DNA of 49,329 nucleotides from Pseudomonadota bacterium. Its GTDB lineage: Bacteria > Pseudomonadota > Gammaproteobacteria > Burkholderiales > Burkholderiaceae_E. The stretch covers positions 1-49,329 of the forward strand of contig JAEWFA010000007.1 of the NCBI GenBank assembly GCA_023389055.1. The letters are read 5' to 3'. Of this stretch, positions 25,414 through 34,490 are shown piece after piece. Positions within the stretch are counted from its first letter, which is position 1; the number at the start of each line of letters is the position of its first letter. A program made the position numbers and the translations under genes. The notes under the pieces were generated by a model. That model saw only the letters and a program-made list of their open reading frames with translations. It was not told the origin of the DNA and made no database searches.

Positions 25414-26211
25414 ATGTCGAACGCCACCCCCTCCCCGATCGGCCCGGACGCGCCAGGCGCGCTGAGCCCGAAATACCGCATAGAAGGCGCGTTCGCCGTG
25501 CGCGCCGCGCTGCGCGAACTGATGGTGCGGCGCTCGCTGGTCACGCTGTACCCCGAAGGACGCGTGGAAGACGCACTCGTCACGCGCATCGTGCACGTGG
25601 CGCCCCAGGGAGTGGAGCTCGACGCCTCGGGCCAACCGCAGAGCGCCGCGGCACTGCGCGAGGCGGACTACGCCATCGGCGTCGCCTTTCCCGAGGGAGT
25701 GAAGACGCAGTTCCGCCTCGAGCGCCTGAGCCTGTCCGACGAACCCGTGCATGCGGTCGACGCAGACGCGTCGTCGGCTGCGCTCGTAACGATGTTGCGC
25801 GCGCCGGTCCCCCTCGATCTCTATCGGATCCAGCGGCGCGAGTCGTTCCGCGTACGTCCGCCCGTCGACGACGACGCGCATTGCGTGCAACGCATCGGCA
25901 TAGGGCGCGAACTGCGCCACCGGCTGATCGACTTGAGCGCGGGCGGGCTGTCGCTGCGGCTGACGGCCGACGAGATACCGCCGGCGGCAGGCCGCATCTG
26001 GCGGCACAGCCGGATCGAGACGGCGACCTCGGTCGTCATCCCGTGCGAACTCGTGGCGCGCGGGGTCTACGAAGACCCGACGCTCGAAGGCGACCGCCGC
26101 GTCGCCTTCGCTTTCCACGCAATGCCCAGCGAAGCGTTGCGCCGGGTGCAGATGTACGTGATCGACATCGAGAAGCGGCTACGGCGCGAACGAGAGTCGC
26201 CGGGCGCGTAG
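25414..26211 (+). CDS. PilZ-domain c-di-GMP-binding protein, YcgR-like
   Basis: A 265-aa two-domain protein. The N-terminal half resembles the YcgR/flagellar-brake N domain. The C-terminal PilZ domain has R141-R142-x3-R146 in QRRESFRVRPP and D173-L-S-A-G-G178, the two c-di-GMP-binding motifs. It probably tunes motility or surface behaviour. ATG 25414 is chosen because TTGACA (25363-25368) upstream would start transcription near 25397. ATG 25387, right after GAGGGGAA, is an alternative adding 9 residues. The histidine kinase gene follows about 110 bp later on the same strand. Confidence 0.85.
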   Translation: MSNATPSPIGPDAPGALSPKYRIEGAFAVRAALRELMVRRSLVTLYPEGRVEDALVTRIVHVAPQGVELDASGQPQSAAALREADYAIGVAFPEGVKTQFRLERLSLSDEPVHAVDADASSAALVTMLRAPVPLDLYRIQRRESFRVRPPVDDDAHCVQRIGIGRELRHRLIDLSAGGLSLRLTADEIPPAAGRIWRHSRIETATSVVIPCELVARGVYEDPTLEGDRRVAFAFHAMPSEALRRVQMYVIDIEKRLRRERESPGA

Positions 26212-26321
26212 CGAGACAACCGGTCGCGCCGGCGCACCGGCGCGTTGCGATCCGTGTACGGGTTCCTTGTTTTCGCGCGCGGCTCGGGTACATTCGGAAC
26301 GCCTTCGCACCTGCGGCGTCC

Positions 26322-28175
26322 ATGTCCTGCACCGCTCCCGGCAACTCGGCCCGAAACAACGCGTGGGTCTTCGTCGCGCTGGCGGCGCTCGCCGCCGTGC
26401 TCGCCTTCCAGCCGGTCCGCTTCGCGATAGACCGGCTGGCAGACGCGCCTGCGGCGAACGTCGAAGGCGGCGCCGGGTTCCCGTGGTACGCAATGTTCGC
26501 GTCGGGCGCTCTCAGCGTCCTCGCAATCGGTTTCGCCCTCGTCGCCTGGTTGCGCTGGACGCGCACCGAAGCCGCTCTCGACGGGCTGGCCGCCACCGCA
26601 GCGCGCATCGCGATCGGCGAGCGCGGCCTGCGCGCAAGCTCTCGCACGTCGGTCCTCGAGCCGCTCGCCGGCGCACTGAACCGGCTCGGCGCGCTGAACG
26701 AATCGGCCGAACAGATGCTGGTCGACCGCGACCGGCAACTGGCCGTCGTGCGCCGGCACGTGCGCCTGGCCTATTGGGAGACCGATCGCGAGGGGCGCCT
26801 GCAACGTCTCGAGTACGAACCGTCGTGGCCGAATGCCGAGCGATGCGGATCGACCGGCGCTCGGCATCTCGACGGAGCACGCCCGCTGGATCGCGAGGCA
26901 TGGCAGGCGGCGCTCGAGGCGCTTGCCGCACGGCAATCGTACGAAGGACTCGTAATCGAGCGCACCAGCGCCGACGGCAGGGCGATCAGGCTGGTCGAGT
27001 CGGGCGAGCCGCGCTTCGCCGCCGACGGAGACTTTCTCGGTTATTGCGGGACGATGCGCCGCATCGATGCGGAAGCGACGACACGACAGGCGGCGCTACG
27101 GACGGCGGCCGAAACGAGCCCGCGGCCGGTCTTCGTCGTCGCTTGCGCTCCATGGCCGTTGCCGATCGTGTGGATGAACCCGTCCGCACGCGCGTTGCTC
27201 GGCGAAAGCACACACCGCGACGCGCGGCCCACCATCGCCTCACTGCTGGAAACGACCGACGGTGAATCGGTGCGCGACCTGCAGCAGGCCGTCTCGCGCC
27301 GCAACCCGCTGCGCCGCGCGCTACGGGTGCGCGACCGCTACGGCGTGCGCAGCGAGGCGATCGCTCGGATGGAGCCGCTCGACGACGGATCGGACGCCTT
27401 CGTGCTGGTGCTCGATACGAACGAAGCACAGGTCGAACGACTGCGCGCGGCGGCGAACGCGGCGCACGCGCTGGGCCCGCGGGTGCGCGAGCTCGAAAGG
27501 CGCGCGCATCAGTTGGACGTCCTCACCTGGAGCGTTTCGCACGACCTGCGCGCTCCGCTGCGCGCGATCGACGGTTTCGCCCGCATCGTACTCGACGAGC
27601 ACACTGCGCAACTCGAGCCCGCGACGCAGGCACACCTGCAGCGCATCGTCGCCGCCGGTGCGCGGATGGAGCGGATGATCGATGCGTTGACGGCGCTGGC
27701 GCGTTCGACGACGCAACCGATGCGGCGAGTCCCGGTGGATCTCGGCCGGCTCGCGCACGACATCGTCCGCAACCTGATGCGCGCCGAGCCGAAACGCGAG
27801 GCGCAGGTGCATTGCGAACCGTCGCTGGTCGTCGAGGGCGACCCCGACCTGCTTGGCCTGATGCTGCAGAACCTGCTCGAGAACGCGTGGAAATTCACGT
27901 CGAAGCGTCCGGCTGCATCGATCCGCTTCGAAGCCGCCGCGAACGCGCTCGGCCACACCGTCTACTGCGTATCCGACAACGGCATCGGCTTCGATCCCGC
28001 GAACGCCGATCGACTGTTCTCGCCGTTCCAGCGGCTGCATCCCGGCGAGGACATCCGGGGTACCGGAATCGGACTGGCCATCGCGCAGCAGATCATCGAG
28101 CGCCACGGCGGCACCCTCCGGGCCGAATCGAAACCGGGCGAAGGCAGCCGTTTCCTGTTCACGATCGGCGGCTGA
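26322..28175 (+). CDS. Orphan membrane sensor histidine kinase
   Basis: A 617-aa kinase. Two transmembrane helices (about residues 14-36 and 54-78) enclose a short periplasmic loop. A HAMP-like linker, one or two PAS-like regions (around 150-265 and 285-365) and a coiled segment follow. The HisKA box is WSVSHDLRAPLRAIDGF with His407. The ATPase domain shows NLLENAWKF (N box), DNGIGFD (G1) and GTGIGLAIAQQIIERHGG (G2). No response regulator is adjacent. The SHDLRAPLRAIDGF form resembles phytochrome-type kinases, but no chromophore domain is present. Its signal is unknown; linkage to the PilZ gene hints at a lifestyle switch. Confidence 0.9.
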   Translation: MSCTAPGNSARNNAWVFVALAALAAVLAFQPVRFAIDRLADAPAANVEGGAGFPWYAMFASGALSVLAIGFALVAWLRWTRTEAALDGLAATAARIAIGERGLRASSRTSVLEPLAGALNRLGALNESAEQMLVDRDRQLAVVRRHVRLAYWETDREGRLQRLEYEPSWPNAERCGSTGARHLDGARPLDREAWQAALEALAARQSYEGLVIERTSADGRAIRLVESGEPRFAADGDFLGYCGTMRRIDAEATTRQAALRTAAETSPRPVFVVACAPWPLPIVWMNPSARALLGESTHRDARPTIASLLETTDGESVRDLQQAVSRRNPLRRALRVRDRYGVRSEAIARMEPLDDGSDAFVLVLDTNEAQVERLRAAANAAHALGPRVRELERRAHQLDVLTWSVSHDLRAPLRAIDGFARIVLDEHTAQLEPATQAHLQRIVAAGARMERMIDALTALARSTTQPMRRVPVDLGRLAHDIVRNLMRAEPKREAQVHCEPSLVVEGDPDLLGLMLQNLLENAWKFTSKRPAASIRFEAAANALGHTVYCVSDNGIGFDPANADRLFSPFQRLHPGEDIRGTGIGLAIAQQIIERHGGTLRAESKPGEGSRFLFTIGG

Positions 28176-29684
28176 TCAGTCCTCTTCGGCGAAGGCCTGC
28201 TCGCGCTTCTTCGCAATCACCGGCAGCAGCACCGCCACCAGCAGCACCACGGCGATCGCCAGCAGCGTCGCCGACAACGGGCGCGTGACGAAAACCGACC
28301 AGTCGCCGCGCGAGATCGTCATCGCGCGACGCAGGTACTCTTCCATCAGGCTGCCGAGCACCAGGCCGAGCAGCAGCGGCGCAGGTTCGCAATCGAGCTT
28401 GCGGAACACGTAGCCGAGGACCGCGAACGGCAGCGTCACGTAGACGTCGAACACGTTGTTGTTGATCGAATACGCGCCGATGCAGCAGAACAGCAGGATC
28501 GCCGGATAGAGCAACCGGTACGGCACCGTGAGCAGCCGGATCCAGATCCCGATCAGCGGCAGGTTCAGGATCACCAGCATCAGGTTGCCGATCCACATCG
28601 ACGTGATCAGCCCCCAGAACAGCGTGGGGTTGCCCGTCATCACCTGCGGACCGGGCTGGATGTTGTGGATCATCATCGCCGCGATCATCAGCGCCATCGT
28701 CGGCGTGGTCGGGATGCCCAGCGTGAGCATCGGGATGAACGACGTCTGCGCGCCGGCGTTGTTCGCCGACTCGGGGCCGGCGACGCCCTCGATCGCCCCC
28801 TTGCCGAAACGCTCGGGCGTGCGCGAGAGCTTCTTCTCCAGCGCGTAGGAGGTGAACGACGAGAGCACCGCGCCGCCACCGGGCAGCAGCCCGAGGAACG
28901 AACCCAGCGCGGTTCCGCGCACGATCGGCGCAGCGGAGGCGCGCAACTCGGAGCCGCTGGGCAGCAGCCGCCCGATCTTTCGGGTAAAGACTTCGCGCTG
29001 TGCGCCCTGCTCGAGGTTCGCGATGATCTCGCCGAAGCCGAAGATACCCATCGCGATCGCCGCGAGCTCGATTCCGTCGGTGAGTTCCGGAATGTCGAAC
29101 GAGAAGCGCGCCACACCGGAGTTCACGTCGGTGCCGACCATGCCGATCAGCAGCCCGAAGACGACCATCGCCAGCGCCTTGAGCACCGAGCCGTGCGCGA
29201 GCACGACGGCGGCGATCAGGCCGAGCACCATCAGCGAGAAATATTCGGCGGGCCCGAATTCGAAGGCGACCTCGGCAAGCACCGGCGCGAAAGCCGCAAC
29301 GAGCACGGTGGCGACGGTTCCCGCGAAGAACGAGCCGATCGCGGCGATCGCCAGCGCCGGCCCCGGGCGACCCTGGCGCGCCATCTGGTAGCCGTCGAGC
29401 ACGGTGACGACCGACGACACTTCGCCGGGCAGGTTCACCAGGATCGCGGTGGTGGAGCCGCCGTACTGCGCGCCGTAGTAGATGCCGGCGAGCATGATCA
29501 GCGCCGTCGTCGGATCCGCGAACTGGTAGGTGATCGGCAGCAGCATCGCGATCGTCGCGAGCGGACCGATCCCGGGCAGCACGCCGATCAGCGTGCCGAG
29601 CAGCACGCCGACGAAGCAGTAGAAGATGTTGGTGGCGGTGAGCGATGCCGCGAAGCCCAGGCCGAGGTTCGAGAGCAGTTCCAC
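28176..29684 (-). CDS. tctA: Tripartite tricarboxylate transporter, large membrane subunit TctA
   Basis: The main membrane subunit of a TctABC uptake system for carboxylates. The 502-aa protein has many hydrophobic helices and the family motifs GVLPGIGPLATIAMLLPITY and YGGSTTAILVNLPGE, repeated later as GLLPGGGAVLSSF. The start is GTG (VELLSNLG), 7 bp after the tctB stop. Its stop abuts that of the convergent histidine kinase with no intervening base. It is the last gene of the operon that begins upstream with tctC. Confidence 0.95.
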   Translation of the reverse strand: MELLSNLGLGFAASLTATNIFYCFVGVLLGTLIGVLPGIGPLATIAMLLPITYQFADPTTALIMLAGIYYGAQYGGSTTAILVNLPGEVSSVVTVLDGYQMARQGRPGPALAIAAIGSFFAGTVATVLVAAFAPVLAEVAFEFGPAEYFSLMVLGLIAAVVLAHGSVLKALAMVVFGLLIGMVGTDVNSGVARFSFDIPELTDGIELAAIAMGIFGFGEIIANLEQGAQREVFTRKIGRLLPSGSELRASAAPIVRGTALGSFLGLLPGGGAVLSSFTSYALEKKLSRTPERFGKGAIEGVAGPESANNAGAQTSFIPMLTLGIPTTPTMALMIAAMMIHNIQPGPQVMTGNPTLFWGLITSMWIGNLMLVILNLPLIGIWIRLLTVPYRLLYPAILLFCCIGAYSINNNVFDVYVTLPFAVLGYVFRKLDCEPAPLLLGLVLGSLMEEYLRRAMTISRGDWSVFVTRPLSATLLAIAVVLLVAVLLPVIAKKREQAFAEED

Positions 29685-29691
29685 GCGCGGT

Positions 29692-30150
29692 TCAACGGAC
29701 GAGGAAGACAGGCCAGACCGGAAACTGCAGGTCGAGCCCCTTGACGAAGACGAGCCACGACAGCGCGATCAGGACGACGATCGAGGCAAGCGTCTCCTTC
29801 CAGCGGAAGTCGTCGGCGGCCAGCGACGCGATGCCGACGAGCAGCGCGATCGACACGATGACGCCCAGGCGCGGAAGCGCGCTCGCGAATACCAGAACGG
29901 AGAGGAGGATCAGCACGAGCGCTCGCCAGCGCACCCGCTCGACGCGCTCGTGCTCGGCAGTGGCGATCGACCGAACGACGATTGCCGCGCCCAGCAGCGC
30001 GAGCAGCACGCCGAGCATCGTCGGAAAGAACCCGGGGCCCATGCGCGCCGGCGTGCCGAGGGCGTAGGCCTGCGCGAATGCCGCGAATGCAACGCCGATG
30101 GCGACGAACATCGCGCCCGCCCAGAAGTCGCGGTGGTTTCGGATGCGCAT
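29692..30150 (-). CDS. tctB: Tripartite tricarboxylate transporter, small membrane subunit TctB
   Basis: A 152-aa protein with four hydrophobic helices, ending FPVWPVFLVR. The start MRIRNHRDFWAGAMFVAIGVAF and the PARMGPGFFPTMLGVLLALLG segment are the hallmarks of TctB/DUF1468 subunits. It pairs with TctA, which follows after 7 bp. Confidence 0.92.
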   Translation of the reverse strand: MRIRNHRDFWAGAMFVAIGVAFAAFAQAYALGTPARMGPGFFPTMLGVLLALLGAAIVVRSIATAEHERVERVRWRALVLILLSVLVFASALPRLGVIVSIALLVGIASLAADDFRWKETLASIVVLIALSWLVFVKGLDLQFPVWPVFLVR

Positions 30151-30210
30151 TCGAATCGGGATCGAGCGCGAGACGGCGATGCGACGATGAGCCGGCGGGC
30201 TGGCGTTCGT

Positions 30211-30717
30211 CTACGGATTCCCCAGAAAGTCGCGCTTGCCGATCGGAACGCCGTTGTGCCGGAGGATGTTGTAGGCGGTGGTCGCGTGGAAATACACGTT
30301 CGGCATCGAGTGACCGAGCAGCAACTGCATCCCCCGGTAGCGGGTTTCCTTGCCGGTGACCGGAAGCACGATCTCGTCGTCCTCGGTGCCGTCGATGCGC
30401 TCGGGGGGCACGCTGCGCAGGAAGGCGACGGTTCGCGCGATCCGCTCCTTGAGCTCGACGAAGGTCTTCTCGTCGTCCGGATAGTGCGGCACCTCCATGC
30501 CCGCAAGGCGAGCCACGACGCTTCGCGCCTTGTCGCAGGCGATCTGCACCTGCTTGAAGAACGGATACATGTCGGGAGCGAGCCGGTAGTTCATCAGCGT
30601 GGCCATGTCGGCGTGTCCTGCGTCGACGTGCGCCTGCGCCTTGTCGAGAATCCGCGACAGGTTTTCGAGAATGTTCGCCAGGCGCGGAACGCTGACCTGG
30701 TACATCGAAATGGTCAT
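30211..30717 (-). CDS. DUF1993-family protein
   Basis: A 168-aa soluble protein of the DUF1993 family (four-helix, DinB-like in appearance). The N-terminus MTISMYQVSVPRLANILENL and the late segment LGHSMPNVYFHATTAYNILR are typical. His residues in the last helices could bind metal, but function is unknown. Its ATG overlaps the stop of the FAD oxidoreductase gene (ATGA), so the two are translationally coupled inside the Tct operon. Confidence 0.85.
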   Translation of the reverse strand: MTISMYQVSVPRLANILENLSRILDKAQAHVDAGHADMATLMNYRLAPDMYPFFKQVQIACDKARSVVARLAGMEVPHYPDDEKTFVELKERIARTVAFLRSVPPERIDGTEDDEIVLPVTGKETRYRGMQLLLGHSMPNVYFHATTAYNILRHNGVPIGKRDFLGNP

Positions 30718-32099
30718 GCAAAGTCCTCCTTGCGCGCCGGGCCCGACGGCGCCTGCGAGTCGCCCAGGAAGGCGCCCTGCTCGCGCAGTCGCCGCTGCAG
30801 CGCTGCGATCGGCAGCCCGCGAAGGCTACACCCCTCGCGCAGCGACAGCGCGGCCGCCGTGCCGGCCGCCTGGCCCATCACGAAGCAGGACCCGCTCACG
30901 CGTGCCGCCGACTGCGCTTCGTGCGTCATCGAAGCGCAACGCCCCGCGACGAGGAGATTGTCCACGCCCGGTGCCGTTTCGGCACGCGGCAAGAGCATCC
31001 GGTACGGAAGCTGGTTGTAGCCGCGCGATTCGGGTATCGCCGGCCACGTCCACCGCACGTCGCCGGCGACGTGCTGCTCCAGCGGCCAGCCGTTCACGCC
31101 GATGGCATCGGCGAAATCGGCGCAGCCGAGCACGTCGTCGCGCGTGAGCATCGCCTCCCCGACGAGGCGGCGCGTCTCGCGAATGCCCAGTTGCGCGGCG
31201 ATCGCCAGTGCGTACGCCTGCTCGAAGCCCGGCACACGGGCGCGCAGGAAACGAAGGTAGTCGACGATCTGCCGCCGTCCCTCGAGCTCTCCGACGCTCA
31301 GCGAACGCGCGTCGGTGCCGTCGGTTGCGGAGCCGTCCGGGTTGCTCAACTGCGTGACGTTCACGCGCCACTCGTACGGGTGCTTCTGCGGGCGCAGGAT
31401 CGCCCCGCGACGCGGGAAGCGAAACGCGCCTTCGGCTTCGGCCGCGTCCATCCGGCTCGCGATCGTCTTCCAGGCATCGCCGGCCCGCTCGGCATCGACG
31501 TTACCCACGCGAAACATCAGCGTCGGATAGAGCAGCGCGCCGGTCTCGTCGCCCTTCTCGGTAGGAACGCCCGTCCAGTTCGCGAGATCGGCGTCGCCGG
31601 AAGCGTCGACGAAGACGCGACCCCGCACGGCGAGCCGTCCCGACTTGGTCTCGACGAGCAACGCGTCGATTGCGCCACCGGCGCCCAGATGAACGCCGAC
31701 CGCCAGCGCATGGAACAGCAGTTCGACGCCGTCTGCGACCAGCAGCGCGTCGGCCGCACATTCGAAAGCCGAAACGTCGTAGGCCCGGCCGAAGGTCTTC
31801 CCGAGCACGAGGTGCGGCTCGTTCAGTCCGCCCAGCGCACGGATACGCTCGAGCAGATCGTCGGCGACGCCGTGCACCACCTGGGTGATCGCGCCGTGGA
31901 CGTTCGCGTACAGCCCGCAGAAATTCGTCACGCCGGCGGCGGTTCCCATGCCGCCGAGGAATCCGTAGCGCTCGACGAGCAGCACGCGCGCGCCGTTGCG
32001 TGCCGCGCTGGCCGCGCAAGCGATGCCGGCCGGTCCGCCGCCGAGCACGACGACCTCGTACTCGCCGTATACGGTCGTGCGGCGCGCCGGTTCGTGCAC
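30714..32099 (-). CDS. FAD-dependent oxidoreductase
   Basis: A 461-aa flavoprotein of the FAD_oxidored type. The dinucleotide-binding fold starts at once: VVVLGGGPAGIACAASAARNG, ending LLVER. DASGDADLANWTG and GRCASMTHEAQSAARVSGSC match the FAD-contacting motifs of this family. The GTG at 32099 precedes the conserved domain closely; the frame stays open far upstream but overlaps tctC and is not coding there. It lies between tctC and the DUF1993 gene, so it probably oxidises the imported compound or its product. The substrate is not known. Confidence 0.85.
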   Translation of the reverse strand: MHEPARRTTVYGEYEVVVLGGGPAGIACAASAARNGARVLLVERYGFLGGMGTAAGVTNFCGLYANVHGAITQVVHGVADDLLERIRALGGLNEPHLVLGKTFGRAYDVSAFECAADALLVADGVELLFHALAVGVHLGAGGAIDALLVETKSGRLAVRGRVFVDASGDADLANWTGVPTEKGDETGALLYPTLMFRVGNVDAERAGDAWKTIASRMDAAEAEGAFRFPRRGAILRPQKHPYEWRVNVTQLSNPDGSATDGTDARSLSVGELEGRRQIVDYLRFLRARVPGFEQAYALAIAAQLGIRETRRLVGEAMLTRDDVLGCADFADAIGVNGWPLEQHVAGDVRWTWPAIPESRGYNQLPYRMLLPRAETAPGVDNLLVAGRCASMTHEAQSAARVSGSCFVMGQAAGTAAALSLREGCSLRGLPIAALQRRLREQGAFLGDSQAPSGPARKEDFA

Positions 32100-32191
32100 C
32101 GCTTCCCACGCTGATCGGCGCGCTGCCGTGAATCGATCTTTCGGCACGGAAAATCGTCTCGCGAGTCGCTGCGCGTCGATGCGCGCGTCGC

Positions 32192-33163
32192 TCAATCGAG
32201 CTTGATGCCGTGCTGCTGCACGATCGGCCGCCACCGGTCGAGATCGCTCTTCAGCGTCGACTCGAACTCGTCCGGCGTATTGGCGACGACGTCCATGTAG
32301 AGCCCTTGCAGCTTGTCGCGCACGCCCGGGTCGCCGAGCACGGCGACGATCTCGTCGTGCAGCCGCTGCACGATCGCCTCGGGCGTCTTCGCGGGCGCGA
32401 TGAAGCCCATCCACGCATCGGCCTGCACGTCGCGCACGCCACCTTCGGCCAGTGTCGGCAGATCGGGCAGCGCCGGCGAACGCTTCGCCGTCGTGACTGC
32501 CAGCGCGCGCAGTTTGCCCGCCTTCACCTGCGGCATCACTGCTGCAGCAGGCAGCACGGCCAGGTCGACCTCGCCGCTCATCACCGCCATCGCCGCCTTC
32601 GTCGAGCCGGCATAGGGAACGTGGACGATCTCGGTTCCCGCACGAGCGGCGATCGCCTCGACGGCGAGATGCGAGATGCTGCCCGCGCCCATCGACGAGA
32701 AGTTGTACTTGCCGGGATCGCGCTTCAGTTGCGCGATCAACGCCGCGGTGTCCGACGCCGGCAGGCGCGATCCGACGACCAGCACGCTCGGCTGCGTCGC
32801 CGCGATCGTGATCGGCGCGATGTCCCGCGCCGGGTCGTATGGCATGTTCCGGAACAGCAGCGTGTTGACGGCGAGCGGCCCCGCGATGCTGATCCCGATC
32901 GTCTGGCCGTCGGGCGCCGCCTTGGCCACCGCGTCGGTGCCGATGTTGCCGCTGGCGCCGGGCTTGTTCTCGACGACGAAGGGCCTGCCGAGGCGCGTGG
33001 CCAGGTGCTCCGAGACGATGCGCGCGACGATGTCGGGGGTCGAGCCGGGGCCGTAGGGGACGATGACCTTCACCGGGCCGGTCGGCCACTGCTGTGCGAA
33101 CGCCGGCAGGGCGGCCAGGGACAGTCCGGCGAGGGAAAGACGGAGGAAGAAACGGCGTTTCAC
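32192..33163 (-). CDS. Periplasmic Bug/TctC-type solute-binding receptor
   Basis: A 323-aa receptor for the TctAB transporter, probably binding a carboxylate. The signal peptide is MKRRFFLRLSLAGLSLAALPAFA, cleaved before QQWP. Family motifs are VKVIVPYGPGSTPDIVARI, VENKPGASGNIGTDAVAKAAPDG and HVPYAGSTKAAMAVMSG. It is followed after 92 bp by the FAD oxidoreductase gene and lies 102 bp downstream of a crotonase gene, all on the minus strand. Confidence 0.95.
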   Translation of the reverse strand: MKRRFFLRLSLAGLSLAALPAFAQQWPTGPVKVIVPYGPGSTPDIVARIVSEHLATRLGRPFVVENKPGASGNIGTDAVAKAAPDGQTIGISIAGPLAVNTLLFRNMPYDPARDIAPITIAATQPSVLVVGSRLPASDTAALIAQLKRDPGKYNFSSMGAGSISHLAVEAIAARAGTEIVHVPYAGSTKAAMAVMSGEVDLAVLPAAAVMPQVKAGKLRALAVTTAKRSPALPDLPTLAEGGVRDVQADAWMGFIAPAKTPEAIVQRLHDEIVAVLGDPGVRDKLQGLYMDVVANTPDEFESTLKSDLDRWRPIVQQHGIKLD

Positions 33164-33265
33164 GCGAAGGCTCCGTGCGGTGAAGAATCCGGCGCCAATT
33201 GTCGTTCGAAACGACGCCGGCGTCGCGCGCCCCCCGGATGGCCGAATGCCGATCGGCGAAAGGGA

Positions 33266-34066
33266 TCAGCGATGCGAATCGGGCCCGTTGCCGCGGTTGC
33301 GGTGCAGGAAACGCTCGCTCGCCTGCCAATGGTCAGGGTGAATCCAGGTGGCGATCATCGCCTGGCGTTCGCGCTGCTCGCGCTCGGCGCGCGACAGCGC
33401 GAGCCGTTCGCCCAGTGCGATCGTCTTGAACGCGCGCAGCACCTGCGGCGCCTGCGCGCGGATCGGCTGCAGGAAACGCTCGACGCATTGCTCGAGGGAC
33501 TCGTCCTCGTTCGCCACCGCGTCGACGAGGCCGATCGACCGCGCGCGCTCGGCCGACATCGTCTCGGCGTCGATCAGGATCGACAACGCGCGGTGCCCGC
33601 CGACGAGCGCGACGAGATCGACGCCCCCGCCAAAGCCCGTGCAGATGTTCATCCGTCCCTGCACGAAACCGATGCCGGCGTGCGAGGCGGCCACACGGAA
33701 ATCGCACGCGACGGCAAGCTCGGCACCGCCGCCGAGCGCAACGCCGTTCAACACCGCGATGACCGGAACCGGAAACTCGCGCACCGCGCGCAGCGTCTCG
33801 TTCGCACTCGTCCACAGCCGTTCGGCGTCTTCGGCCGTGCGAAGCGTGTCGAATTCCTTCAGGTCGCCGCCGGCTGCAAAACTCCTGATGCCGGCGCCGG
33901 TAATGATCGCCGCATGCAGCGACTCGTCACTCGCCCCCTCGGTGAATGCGCGACGCAACTCGGCGAGCACTTCGGTGCCGAGCGGATTGCGCTGCTCGGG
34001 GCGGTCGATCATCACCCGGAGGGTGTCGTCGACCCGGTCGACGCGCAGGAACTCGAAGCTGCTCAT
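33266..34066 (-). CDS. Enoyl-CoA hydratase/isomerase (crotonase) family protein
   Basis: A 266-aa crotonase. The oxyanion-hole segments are visible as IRSFAAGGDLKEF and NGVALGGGAELAVACDFRVA, followed by GFVQGRMNICTGFGGGVDL. The usual catalytic glutamates of hydratases are not obvious (MNICTGFGGG where GI.P..GG.. is common), so it may be an isomerase, hydrolase or decarboxylase. It is the first gene of the minus-strand unit leading into tctC. No palindrome of the neighbouring TetR regulon lies upstream. Confidence 0.85.
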   Translation of the reverse strand: MSSFEFLRVDRVDDTLRVMIDRPEQRNPLGTEVLAELRRAFTEGASDESLHAAIITGAGIRSFAAGGDLKEFDTLRTAEDAERLWTSANETLRAVREFPVPVIAVLNGVALGGGAELAVACDFRVAASHAGIGFVQGRMNICTGFGGGVDLVALVGGHRALSILIDAETMSAERARSIGLVDAVANEDESLEQCVERFLQPIRAQAPQVLRAFKTIALGERLALSRAEREQRERQAMIATWIHPDHWQASERFLHRNRGNGPDSHR

Positions 34067-34435
34067 GGCCGAAATGCCTCCTCGATTTTCGCGACAACGG
34101 CGCCGATTCCGCGGAATGCTGCCCGTCGGACATTCGCTTCATTGTCCCATCCGCTGCTCGCGCATCAGCGCGGAGGCCGTTCAGTCACTGCGATACGCGA
34201 GTCGGCGCACCGCCTCGAAGTAGGTCCGCGGACCCTTATCGGGCCGGCGCACACCGAAAGCCTCTTCGTCGCCTCCGGATACTTCGCCTCGCTTGATACC
34301 GACCGCAACGGCGCCTTCCGGAAGCGCTACTGATCGCGCTTCGGCGAGCGGGCGCCGGTGCTCAATTCGCGCGGCCAGTCGTTCGTTCACGATCCGTGCC
34401 GCCCTAATAGGCTGCCGATCGGCGTTCCGCAAGGC
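34067..34435. other. Intergenic region between divergent operons
   Basis: About 370 bp with no convincing gene. It separates the minus-strand crotonase/tct operon from the plus-strand liv operon and must hold the crotonase promoter; none stands out. Base composition is slightly less G+C-rich than the flanks near the middle. No repeats were seen. Confidence 0.4.
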
Positions 34436-34475
34436 TTGACACGTCCATTCTCCCATGATCGAATGAACGTTCATT
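34436..34475 (+). promoter_or_regulatory. liv operon promoter with TetR operator (site A)
   Basis: TTGACA (34436-34441), a 17-bp spacer and a weak -10 TCGAAT (34459-34464) precede livK. The perfect 14-bp palindrome AATGAACGTTCATT (34462-34475) overlaps the -10 and start-site region, a position at which a repressor would block RNA polymerase. The same palindrome occurs at 42908-42921. Confidence 0.8.
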
Positions 34476-34490
34476 TAATGGGAGGAACCA

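Noticed and set aside
32100..33329. Upstream extension of the FAD oxidoreductase frame
   Set aside because: It overlaps tctC in another frame and lacks any domain; the FAD-binding fold begins right after the GTG at 32099.
34181..34474. 97-aa minus-strand frame in the gap before livK
   Set aside because: It starts inside operator site A, has no SD sequence and no family resemblance. The region is better explained as regulatory.
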